Source: Prevotella sp. UBA3837 (lineage in GTDB: Bacteria > Bacteroidota > Bacteroidia > Bacteroidales > Bacteroidaceae). From it: a DNA stretch of 15,168 nt. The stretch lies in contig DGHX01000083.1 in NCBI GenBank assembly GCA_002392835.1, positions 21,390 to 36,557 on the forward strand. Reading direction: 5' to 3'. The first letter of the stretch is position 1; every line of letters starts with the position of its first letter. The notes beneath the pieces are model-generated. The model was not told the DNA's origin. It ran no database searches and worked only from the letters and a program-made list of their open reading frames with translations. The translations under genes and the position numbers were made by a program. Below, piece by piece: positions 1 to 6,566 of this stretch.

Positions 1-1
1 A

Positions 2-133
2 ACTCCCCAACTAGCGAAAGTTGAGCAGTATAATTATTCCAGTTCCGACAATCATCCGCCCCACGCCGATGCCATTCCGGTGCAAGTGGTGCAGGCAGGT
101 GCAAGTGGTGCAGACAGGTGCAAGTACACCTGA
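2..133 (+). CDS. Possible 3' end of an upstream gene (very uncertain)
   Basis: One plus-strand frame is open from the left edge to a TGA at 131-133, giving a 43-residue tail that begins TPQLAKVEQYNYSSSDN and ends GADRCKYT. The other two plus frames stop within the first 25 bases. Nothing in the tail matches a family I recognise. The last third lies inside a 19-bp tandem repeat, whose period is not a multiple of three, so the two copies are read in different frames. That argues against conserved coding there. This may be a chance open frame, or a gene end extended by the repeat. Confidence 0.2.
   Translation, partial: TPQLAKVEQYNYSSSDNHPPHADAIPVQVVQAGASGADRCKYT
79..125. repeat. 19-bp tandem repeat, about 2.5 copies
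   Basis: The unit GGTGCAAGTGGTGCAGGCA (79-97) is followed directly by a copy with one change (98-116, GACA instead of GGCA) and by a partial copy, GGTGCAAGT (117-125). Each unit also contains GGTGCA-type half repeats. It lies between the left edge and the rhaD terminator. No function can be assigned. Slipped-strand expansion of a short intergenic sequence is the simplest explanation. Confidence 0.75.
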
Positions 134-190
134 TGAGGGTGGTATAAAGACTGCTTATGCAGCCTAACTTTTCCCCCGGACACCAATATA

Positions 191-225
191 AACGAAAAAC
201 CCCGGCGCTTCTCAGCGGCGGGGTT
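191..225 (-). terminator. Rho-independent terminator downstream of rhaD
   Basis: A 12-bp stem with one mismatch (198-209 AACCCCGGCGCT with 214-225 AGCGGCGGGGTT) encloses the tetraloop TCTC. Read on the minus strand the hairpin is followed by TTTTT-CG-TTT, made from the end of the stem and 197-191, which is the expected U-rich tail. It lies about 55 bases beyond the rhaD stop codon and in the right orientation to end that transcript. Confidence 0.8.
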
Positions 226-281
226 ACATTAAAATGATATATATATTAGTCAGTAGTTGTTTTGTTCTGTTTTTGTTTTAT

Positions 282-1091
282 TTATCGCGGCAGGTTGAAG
301 GCACGCGTCATCTCCTTCATCTGCTCGTCGCTCATGCCCTCGGGCTCGAAGCCCATGCAGCGAGCGTCGATGTATATCTTGGCGCTCTTCGAGAGCACGT
401 CAATCTGGTCAAAGGCATCCATCACGTCCTTGCCCTTGGCGAAGACGCCGTGCTTCTCCCACATCACCACGTCGTAGTCCTCCAGCTCCTTCAGCGTGGC
501 CTCGGCCAGCTCGTTGCTGCCGGGTAGGGTGTAGGGCACGATGCCCAGTCCCAGCGGGCAGAAAGCCTTCGTCTCGGGAATCATCGACCACAGAATCTTC
601 GTCAGCACGTCCTTGCCCAGGAACTCGCGCTTGTGGCTCATGGCCACCAGCTCTATGGGGTGCGTGTGCACGGTGGCCTTGTAGCCGCTGCCGGTCTCAA
701 TCTGGCGTGCGTGCACGATGAGGTGGCTGGGCAGCTCGCTGGTGGGCATCACCGGCTCGTCGGCGATGATGACATACGATGCGCAGTCGTCGAGGATGCG
801 GATGACGCTGCCGTTCTGCATGGGCCAGCGGGCCAGGTCGCGCATGCGCTTGCCGGTGCCCTTGCAGTAGAAGTAGCAGCCCTTCAGGGCGGGCAGCGTG
901 ATGCCTATCTGCTTCACCTCGCTGATGGCGGGCAGTTGGCGCAGCTCGTCGTCGGCGTATTCGGTAATGTTCACGGTGATGTTACCGCCGTTGCGCTCGG
1001 CCCACCCGTTCTGCCACAGGTAACCGGCCACTTCGGCTATCTTTTCAATCTCGGCCTTCAGGGCAGGCCGTGTCCCCAGTATGCTGTTCAT
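282..1091 (-). CDS. rhaD: Rhamnulose-1-phosphate aldolase (class II, zinc-dependent)
   Basis: The enzyme splits L-rhamnulose 1-phosphate into dihydroxyacetone phosphate and L-lactaldehyde, the last specific step of rhamnose catabolism, in the cytoplasm. The 269 residues match the usual length of E. coli RhaD (about 274). The NGGNITV segment (residues 34-40) fits the phosphate-binding loop of class II aldolases. E119 in SELPSH is the likely catalytic acid/base, and H142 and H144 (VHTHP) with H214 (EKHG) would bind zinc. These positions fall within two residues of the E. coli catalytic Glu and zinc ligands. No signal peptide is visible. The gene stands alone, transcribed away from the susC-like gene, with its own -7-like promoter (1133-1140) and a terminator beyond its stop. 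No other rhamnose gene is in the window. A fuculose-phosphate aldolase is unlikely, since those are about 215 residues long. Confidence 0.93.
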   Translation of the reverse strand: MNSILGTRPALKAEIEKIAEVAGYLWQNGWAERNGGNITVNITEYADDELRQLPAISEVKQIGITLPALKGCYFYCKGTGKRMRDLARWPMQNGSVIRILDDCASYVIIADEPVMPTSELPSHLIVHARQIETGSGYKATVHTHPIELVAMSHKREFLGKDVLTKILWSMIPETKAFCPLGLGIVPYTLPGSNELAEATLKELEDYDVVMWEKHGVFAKGKDVMDAFDQIDVLSKSAKIYIDARCMGFEPEGMSDEQMKEMTRAFNLPR

Positions 1092-1132
1092 AGTTCTCTG
1101 GTTAGTTGATTGCTGTTTTTTCTTTTGCGCTG

Positions 1133-1140
1133 CAAAGGTA
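1133..1140 (-). promoter_or_regulatory. Candidate promoter -7 element for rhaD
   Basis: Read on the minus strand this is TACCTTTG, followed by CA. It fits the Bacteroidota primary sigma-factor -7 consensus TAnnTTTG. The element ends 41 bases before the rhaD ATG, implying a leader of about 35 bases. No good TTTG -33 element is found at the usual 19-21 base spacing, so the call rests on the -7 box. Confidence 0.5.
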
Positions 1141-1327
1141 TACCTAATTCTTGTGATTGACCCTTGTGAATTGATTTTTGTGCATTGAAAAATGATTTAT
1201 GTCAATTCTTTCCCCTTTTATTGCATTTTTGTTTCATGCATGTATCATTGCTGTTTTACTGCACCTCCATACACGCAGGAAAAAGGAAATGAGACATAGA
1301 GAAAAGCCTTTTTGGTCACCAATGGAC

Positions 1328-1335
1328 TATTTTTG
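1328..1335 (+). promoter_or_regulatory. Candidate promoter -7 element for the susC-susD operon
   Basis: TATTTTTG followed by CAC fits TAnnTTTG. It would start transcription near 1342 and give a leader of about 95 bases. A TTTG at 1311-1314 is too close (13 bases instead of 19-21) to be a proper -33 box. Lack of a -33 box would be expected of an activator-dependent promoter, but it also weakens the call. Confidence 0.35.
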
Positions 1336-1345
1336 CACTCGGAAA

Positions 1346-1387
1346 CGCATGCCGTTGCCGAAAAGGTGCCATGCGATTCGTGCGAAT
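1346..1387 (+). promoter_or_regulatory. Two adjacent inverted repeats in the presumed susC leader
   Basis: CGCATG (1346-1351) pairs with CATGCG (1370-1375). Inside it, a short weak stem, including G-U pairs, can close a GAAAA loop. Directly after it, ATTCG-TG-CGAAT (1376-1387) is a second perfect inverted repeat. If transcription starts near 1342 both would lie in the 5' leader, about 50-90 bases before the susC ATG. They could be RNA hairpins affecting expression or a protein-binding site. No known riboswitch is recognised. Confidence 0.35.
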
Positions 1388-1436
1388 GATACATTTTTTA
1401 TAATCTAAATAACTAACTAATTAACACACGAGTGAA

Positions 1437-4400
1437 ATGAAAGACAAGACAAGACGAGTTTTGAAAAACTCACGAGTGCTTTTGTTCTTAATCTGCATGC
1501 TGCTGCCTGGCATGGCCTGGGCACAGAATGTGGTACGTGGAACAGTGAGTGACGAAGCTGGCGAGCCCATCATCGGTGCATCGGTGAAGGTGGTTGGCGC
1601 CCAGGTAGGCAGTGTGTCAGACCTCACGGGTCGGTTTACTGTCAACGCAGGCCCCAATGCCCAGCTTCAGGTGTCGTACATCGGCTATGTCACGCAGACC
1701 GTGGCAGTGGGTGGCCGTTCAAACATTAACATCGTGCTGAAGGAAGACATCACCAACCTGAACGATGTCGTCGTCATCGGCTACGGTGTACAGAAGAAGA
1801 GCGACCTCACGGGCGCCGTGGCTTCAGTGAAGGCTGAGGACCTGATGAACCGCTCTACCACCGACGCCGCCGCTGCCCTGCAGGGTAAGGCTTCGGGCGT
1901 GCAGATCCTGAACAGCTCGGGTAAGCCCGGACAGGGTGCCAACATCCGTGTACGTGGCTATTCCTCGAACTCTGACAACATCGGCCCGCTGCTCATCGTC
2001 GACGGTCTGCAGGTGACCAGCATACAGTACCTCGACCCCTCGATGATTGAGTCGATGGAGGTGCTGAAGGATGCTGCATCGGCTGCCATCTACGGTGCCG
2101 AGGCCGGTAACGGCGTCGTGCTCATCACCACCAAGAGCGGCAAGCGTGGCACGGGTACTATTAATTATACAGCCAAGTTCACCAACCAGTCGCTGGGCCA
2201 TGTGGGCAAGCTGCTCAATGCCACTGAGTTCCAGGACTGGATGGGCATGCAGCTCACTCCCGAGCAGGTGAAGGCCGACCTGAAGCAGGCCGCCGACCAG
2301 TACGGGTGGAACCCCAACACCAACACCGACTGGATGGACGAGTACTTCGAGAACACCTGGGCACAGCAGCACACGCTGACCTTCCAGGGCGGCAACGAGC
2401 GCGGCTCTTACTTCCTGAGCACCAGCTACGTCAACCAGGACGGTATCGTGAAGGGCTCGAAGGATAAGTACGAGCGCCTGACGGCTCAGATCAACGCCGA
2501 CTACCTCATCAAGGACTGGCTGAAGGTGGGCACCAACACCTCGATTGAGAAGTGGAGGACGAAGGGTGTCTCTGAGAACGGCTACGGCTCTTCCTTCGAG
2601 ATGCTGCTCCTCATCGATCCGCTGACCCCGCTGTACTGGACTGACCGCAAGCAGATGCTGGGCGACTATGCCAACTACTACGACCAGGTGATGGCCGGCA
2701 ACTCGAACTACGCCCTCTTCGGCGACGAGAACGGCTACTATGCCACCTCGTACTTCAACCAGCGTCTGGCCGGTGCCAACCCCTTCTCGCAGCGCGACCG
2801 CTCGGCAGCCAAGAACGATGGTGTCAACATCAACGGCACGGCCTACATGAACATCACGCCCATCCAGCAGGTGACCTTCACCTCGCGTCTGGGCTACCGT
2901 CTCTCCTTCTCGAACAGCTCCGACTGGCAGTACCCCTACTACCTGAACGGACAGACCAAGGGCGACAACTACCTCATCAACGGCCAGAGCAGCAACTCCA
3001 CCTGGTACCAGTGGGAGAACTTCATCAACTACAACCAGGACTTCGGCAAGCACAATGTGGGCGCCATGGCCGGTATGTCGTACCGCCAGTCTAACTCGAA
3101 CTACGTCAGGGGCGAGGCCTCCGGTCCCGACATCCTGAAGGCTTACGAGTCGAACTACATCTACCTGAACAGTATCAACGGCAACTCTAACACCACGAAG
3201 ACCATCACCGGCCTGCCCGGCACCACCCGTGCCCTGTCGTACTTCGGACGTCTGCTCTACAGCTATGACGAGCGCTACAGCCTGCAGGCTAACTTCCGTG
3301 CCGACGCCTTCGACTCGTCGAAGCTGTCGAAGGACAACCGCTGGGGACACTTCTTCTCTGCATCGGCTGGCTGGACCTTCTCTAACGAGAAGTTCTTCAA
3401 GGACGCCGTCGACCCCAGCATCATGTCGTTTGGTAAGATCCGCGCTTCTTGGGGTACCAACGGTAACGTCAACGTGCTGAACAACTATGCCTATACCGCC
3501 GGTATCGCCCTGAACGGACAGATTTACAACTACGGTCCCACCGAGGCCGTCACCTACGGCTCCATGCCTAACGGCATTGCCAACCCCGACCTGACCTGGG
3601 AGAAGTCAGAGCAGATTGACCTGGGTGCCGACTTCCGCTTCCTGAACGACCGTCTGGCACTGGGCATCGATTGGTACAAGAAGACTACGAAGGACCTGCT
3701 CGTCCCCGCTCCCGTCATGCCTGAGTCGGGTGCTTCCACCATGACCATCAACGCCGGTGAGATTGAGAACAGCGGCCTTGAGCTGGAGCTCTCGTGGAAA
3801 GACCACATTGGCGACTTCAAGTACAGCGTAGCCGGCAACCTGGCTACCCTGAAGAACAAGGTCACCTATCTCGACCCCTCTATTGAGCGCATCGCCGGTG
3901 GTACCGTCGACGGTGCCAGCCCCGAGGTGGTGGCATGCTACTTCGAGGAGGGTGAGCCGCTGTGGTACATGCGCGGCTACAAGTATGCCGGTCGTGCTGA
4001 CGACGGTACCGCTCTCTACTACAAGAAGGACGGCTCTACCACCAACGACCCGCAGGCTGAGGACATGACCAACGTCGGTTCCGGACTGCCCGACCTCACC
4101 TACGGCATCACGCTGAATGCTGAGTACAAGGGCTTCGACCTCACCGTCTTCGGTGCCGGACAGGCTGGCAACGACGTCTACTACGGACTCTATCGCACGG
4201 GCTACAACAACATTGCCAAGGGCGTGTACGACGACTTCAAGTCGGGCAAGCTGCCTAACGCAAACAGCGTAGCCGGCAGCGGACAGTTCTGGCGTTCATC
4301 GGCCATGGTCTACAATGGATCGTTCTTCAAGATCAAGCAGATTCAGCTGGGCTACACACTGCCGAAGAGCATCACCCGCAAGGCTTTCATGGAGAATGTG

Positions 4401-4556
4401 CGTGCCTACATCTCGCTCGACGACTTCTTCACCTTCACCAGCTATCCTGGCCTCGACCCCGAGACCACCACGCAGGGCTACAACTGCCCGGGTCTGGACA
4501 AGGGTGTCTATCCTACCATGAAGAAGATGGTGCTTGGACTGAGCGTTACATTCTAA
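1437..4556 (+). CDS. SusC/RagA-family TonB-dependent outer-membrane transporter
   Basis: This outer-membrane beta-barrel imports oligosaccharides into the periplasm using TonB energy, capped by its SusD partner. The 1039 residues begin with a signal peptide (basic start, hydrophobic core about 14-24, likely cut after MAWA before Q30). A carboxypeptidase-regulatory-like domain follows (about 32-102, starting VVRGTVSDEAGEPIIGASV and containing YIGY). Next come the TonB-box-like DVVVIGYG (110-117), a plug domain (about 121-235, with VRGYSS, LLIVDG and GNGVVLITTKSG) and the barrel. It ends LGLSVTF, with the terminal Phe typical of barrel-assembly signals. The ATG at 1437 is chosen because it directly precedes the signal peptide; only a weak GAG lies upstream. 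The susD-like gene follows after 53 bases, the standard pair order. The substrate is inferred as xylan-type from the neighbouring enzymes, not from this protein. Confidence 0.95.
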   Translation: MKDKTRRVLKNSRVLLFLICMLLPGMAWAQNVVRGTVSDEAGEPIIGASVKVVGAQVGSVSDLTGRFTVNAGPNAQLQVSYIGYVTQTVAVGGRSNINIVLKEDITNLNDVVVIGYGVQKKSDLTGAVASVKAEDLMNRSTTDAAAALQGKASGVQILNSSGKPGQGANIRVRGYSSNSDNIGPLLIVDGLQVTSIQYLDPSMIESMEVLKDAASAAIYGAEAGNGVVLITTKSGKRGTGTINYTAKFTNQSLGHVGKLLNATEFQDWMGMQLTPEQVKADLKQAADQYGWNPNTNTDWMDEYFENTWAQQHTLTFQGGNERGSYFLSTSYVNQDGIVKGSKDKYERLTAQINADYLIKDWLKVGTNTSIEKWRTKGVSENGYGSSFEMLLLIDPLTPLYWTDRKQMLGDYANYYDQVMAGNSNYALFGDENGYYATSYFNQRLAGANPFSQRDRSAAKNDGVNINGTAYMNITPIQQVTFTSRLGYRLSFSNSSDWQYPYYLNGQTKGDNYLINGQSSNSTWYQWENFINYNQDFGKHNVGAMAGMSYRQSNSNYVRGEASGPDILKAYESNYIYLNSINGNSNTTKTITGLPGTTRALSYFGRLLYSYDERYSLQANFRADAFDSSKLSKDNRWGHFFSASAGWTFSNEKFFKDAVDPSIMSFGKIRASWGTNGNVNVLNNYAYTAGIALNGQIYNYGPTEAVTYGSMPNGIANPDLTWEKSEQIDLGADFRFLNDRLALGIDWYKKTTKDLLVPAPVMPESGASTMTINAGEIENSGLELELSWKDHIGDFKYSVAGNLATLKNKVTYLDPSIERIAGGTVDGASPEVVACYFEEGEPLWYMRGYKYAGRADDGTALYYKKDGSTTNDPQAEDMTNVGSGLPDLTYGITLNAEYKGFDLTVFGAGQAGNDVYYGLYRTGYNNIAKGVYDDFKSGKLPNANSVAGSGQFWRSSAMVYNGSFFKIKQIQLGYTLPKSITRKAFMENVRAYISLDDFFTFTSYPGLDPETTTQGYNCPGLDKGVYPTMKKMVLGLSVTF

Positions 4557-4558
4557 AC

Positions 4559-4569
4559 GGGCTGCGCCC
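4559..4569 (+). other. Small hairpin in the susC-susD gap
   Basis: GGGC-TGC-GCCC just after the susC stop could form a 4-bp GC stem. There is no U tract, so it is not a terminator. It might affect relative expression of the two genes or mRNA processing, but such a short stem may be chance. Confidence 0.2.
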
Positions 4570-4609
4570 TACAATGACAACTTGTATAAACTGTTAATAA
4601 GAAAGAAAC

Positions 4610-6367
4610 ATGAAAAAGATATTATTTTCGGTAGCATTGCTTTCTGCCGGTATGATGGTGACATCATCGTGCGAGGACATGCTCGAGGTGGAGCAGAAGG
4701 CAACCAGCAGCACGGGTAACTTCTACAAGACTGACAACGACGCCAAGTCGGCCGTTACCGCCATGTATGCTACTTACAGCAACGAGATCAGTGGCAACGA
4801 AGGCATCTGGAACGCCTACATCATGGGTCTGAACTACTCGTCGGACGACGTGTTCGCTGCTGGCGGCGACATGAACGACCACGCTGACTTCCGCATCCTG
4901 AACGAGATGCGCTACGACCCCAGCTCGGCTCCCATCAAGACCCTCTACAACCACATCTACAAGGCCATCTACTCGGCCAACCTGGTCATCAACTACTTCG
5001 GCGAGACGGCCGACACCCCCATCAAGAAGCAGGCCGTGGCCGAGGCCCGTGTCATGCGTGCCTGGGCACACATGCTGGCCGCACAGGTGTACTATCAGCC
5101 GCCCCTCATCGACCACCTCATCACCACTGAAAAGCCTACCAATGCCGAGTCGCAGAAGGCTATCCTCGACTGGTGTGTGAAGGAGTGTGAAGAGGCCATG
5201 CCCGACCTGGCCGAGCGCAAGGGCCAGAGCGACAAGGAGGGTGCATGGTATGCCACGAAGGGCTTCGCACAGTTCGTGGCCGGCAAGGCAGCACTCTTCG
5301 CAGGTGAGAACGACAAGGCCGTCAGCATGCTGAAGCCCCTGGTAGAGTCGCCCAACTACGCACTCGTGCCCGGCAACCGCTTCCGCGACCTCTTCCATGT
5401 GGAGGGCGACGGCTGCGAGGAGAAGATCTTCGAGTTCAACTACATCACCAACACTGCCGCTTCGGGTGGCGGTGCTCCCTGGAACCCCAGTAACAACCGC
5501 GGACGCTGGATGGTGGCCAACGTGCTCAACTGGCGTGGCGACGACATCGTGGGCGGCGGCAAGAGCCCCAAGATCTGCTCTACAGGCGGCTGGGGCGGCG
5601 GCTCCATCAACCAGGACTTCGCCCACAAGATGCTGGAGAACGATGGCGACAGCTATCGCCGTAAGGCCACGTTCCTCACCAGCGACGAGTTCTTCTACGA
5701 CGAGGACCTCTGCGGCTGGCGCAGCGACGATGTGACTGATGAAAAGGGTAATGTGATTGGCAAGCTGACCCGCGAGCAGAAGGAGTTTGACCCCAACCGC
5801 GGCATCCGCAAGGACGCTGGCTCCTTCAGCCGCAGCGACGTGATGGAGGTGAAGATGATGATGCACCCCAATGACGCCGGACTGGCCGTGGGCGACAACT
5901 GCAACCAGACGAACCTCTGTCTGGCACGTCTGGGCGAGGCTTACCTCCTCTACGCCGAGGCTTGCATCGCCACCGGCAACAATGCCGAGGCCAAGAAGTA
6001 CATCAACAAGATTCAGGAGCGTGCCGGCTCGAAGACCATCTCTTCCGAGGTGAACATGCAGGTGCTGCGCGACGAGAAGCAGTATGAGCTCTGGTTCGAG
6101 GGCTGCCGCTGGCTCGACATCGTGCGCTGGGGCATCGCCAAGGAGTGCTACGACAAGGTGCTCGACAACATACCCCTGCAGTTCGACGAGTACTGGACGT
6201 CGGGTGGCACGAAGCCTCACAAGCTCTACTACACCATTCACCACCCGTTTGCCAACGCCGGCATCAAGCTGGAGTTCGTCGCCGGCAAGAATGAGTACTG
6301 GCCCATACCGCAGTCGGTGCTCGAGGTGAACGACCAGATGCACCAGACACGAGGCTGGGCGAAGTAA
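4610..6367 (+). CDS. SusD/RagB-family glycan-binding outer-membrane lipoprotein
   Basis: SusD-like proteins sit on the cell surface, bind glycan and form a lid over the SusC barrel. The 585 residues start with a lipoprotein signal: MKKILFSVALLSAG, then VTSSC with C21 as the lipidated cysteine. The acidic pair ED directly after the cysteine resembles the lipoprotein export signal that sends Bacteroidota lipoproteins to the cell surface. The helical TPR-like region is apparent (for example the EARVMRAWAHMLAAQVYY segment). The C-terminal part has the family pattern CLARLGEAYLLYAEA, then YELWFEGCRWLDIVRWG, and ends near EYWPIPQSVLEVN. The ATG follows an A-rich stretch (AAGAAAGAAAC) rather than a Shine-Dalgarno site. 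It follows the susC-like gene by 53 bases and is ended by a strong terminator. The bound glycan cannot be read from the sequence. Confidence 0.95.
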   Translation: MKKILFSVALLSAGMMVTSSCEDMLEVEQKATSSTGNFYKTDNDAKSAVTAMYATYSNEISGNEGIWNAYIMGLNYSSDDVFAAGGDMNDHADFRILNEMRYDPSSAPIKTLYNHIYKAIYSANLVINYFGETADTPIKKQAVAEARVMRAWAHMLAAQVYYQPPLIDHLITTEKPTNAESQKAILDWCVKECEEAMPDLAERKGQSDKEGAWYATKGFAQFVAGKAALFAGENDKAVSMLKPLVESPNYALVPGNRFRDLFHVEGDGCEEKIFEFNYITNTAASGGGAPWNPSNNRGRWMVANVLNWRGDDIVGGGKSPKICSTGGWGGGSINQDFAHKMLENDGDSYRRKATFLTSDEFFYDEDLCGWRSDDVTDEKGNVIGKLTREQKEFDPNRGIRKDAGSFSRSDVMEVKMMMHPNDAGLAVGDNCNQTNLCLARLGEAYLLYAEACIATGNNAEAKKYINKIQERAGSKTISSEVNMQVLRDEKQYELWFEGCRWLDIVRWGIAKECYDKVLDNIPLQFDEYWTSGGTKPHKLYYTIHHPFANAGIKLEFVAGKNEYWPIPQSVLEVNDQMHQTRGWAK

Positions 6368-6392
6368 GCACTCCCATCCTCAGTTAGCTACG

Positions 6393-6430
6393 GCGGCTCT
6401 GCATTTCGCATGCGGAGCCGCTGCTTTTTT
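6393..6430 (+). terminator. Rho-independent terminator after the susC-susD pair
   Basis: A 12-bp stem (6393-6404 GCGGCTCTGCAT with 6410-6421 ATGCGGAGCCGC, including one G-U pair) encloses a 5-base loop and is followed by TGC and a run of six T (6425-6430). It starts 26 bases beyond the susD stop codon. It should separate susC-susD transcription, at least partly, from the enzyme genes downstream. Confidence 0.85.
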
Positions 6431-6445
6431 GTTGTGCGTATGCCC

Positions 6446-6468
6446 TTTTTGGCGCTTTCAGCGCAAAA
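6446..6468. promoter_or_regulatory. Imperfect inverted repeat upstream of the GH43 promoter
   Basis: TTTTTGGCGC and GCGCAAAAT flank TTTCA, giving a hairpin or operator-like symmetry with a one-base bulge. It lies between the susD terminator and the GH43 -7-like box, about 60-80 bases before that box. On the plus strand it is not followed by a T run, so an operator or fortuitous symmetry is likelier than a terminator. Confidence 0.3.
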
Positions 6469-6527
6469 TGAGACAAATCGAATAGTTCATGTGACAAGCA
6501 GATATGGCATAATTGAATTTTTTTTCG

Positions 6528-6535
6528 TAATTTTG
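6528..6535 (+). promoter_or_regulatory. Candidate promoter -7 element for the GH43-CE15-CE1 cluster
   Basis: TAATTTTG followed by CA is a full match to TAnnTTTG. It lies 31 bases before the ATG at 6567 and 49 before the ATG at 6585, and beyond the susD terminator. No clear TTTG is seen at the -33 position (about 6503-6508 reads TATGGC). The box and its position between terminator and gene make a separate transcription unit likely. Confidence 0.5.
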
Positions 6536-6566
6536 CAGCATTGATAGGCGCGATATTATTTTAATA

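Larger units (their letters stand above)
1092..1436. other. Divergent intergenic region between rhaD and the susC-like gene
   Basis: These 345 A+T-rich bases carry no convincing gene. A 69-codon open frame (1199-1408) has unremarkable, low-complexity composition and I do not call it. The region holds a -7-like element for each flanking gene (1133-1140 minus, 1328-1335 plus) and two inverted repeats in the presumed susC leader (1346-1375 and 1376-1387). Any binding site for a PUL regulator should lie between about 1140 and 1328, but I could not pick out a convincing repeated motif there. Confidence 0.7.

Noticed and set aside
267..283. 17 bases shared with 13137-13153 (CTGTTTTTGTTTTATTT)
   Set aside because: The shared stretch is T-rich and of low complexity. 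One copy is just after rhaD and the other lies in the leader of the small gene, so a common function is unlikely.
1199..1408. 69-codon open frame in the rhaD-susC gap
   Set aside because: It lacks a ribosome site and recognisable motif, and it covers the presumed susC promoter and leader. It might encode a small hydrophobic-start peptide, but nothing supports it.
1824..3350. 508-codon open frame on the minus strand opposite the susC-like gene
   Set aside because: It is a shadow of the G+C-rich, strongly biased susC codons (GAC, AAC, ACC read backwards give Val, Leu, Gly). No signal, motif or ribosome site supports it, and the plus-strand protein is unmistakable.
4664..6343. 559-codon open frame on the minus strand opposite the susD-like gene
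   Set aside because: Its composition is Val/Leu/Ala/Gly/His-rich without domain motifs, as expected from reading biased codons in reverse. The plus strand has a clear SusD protein.
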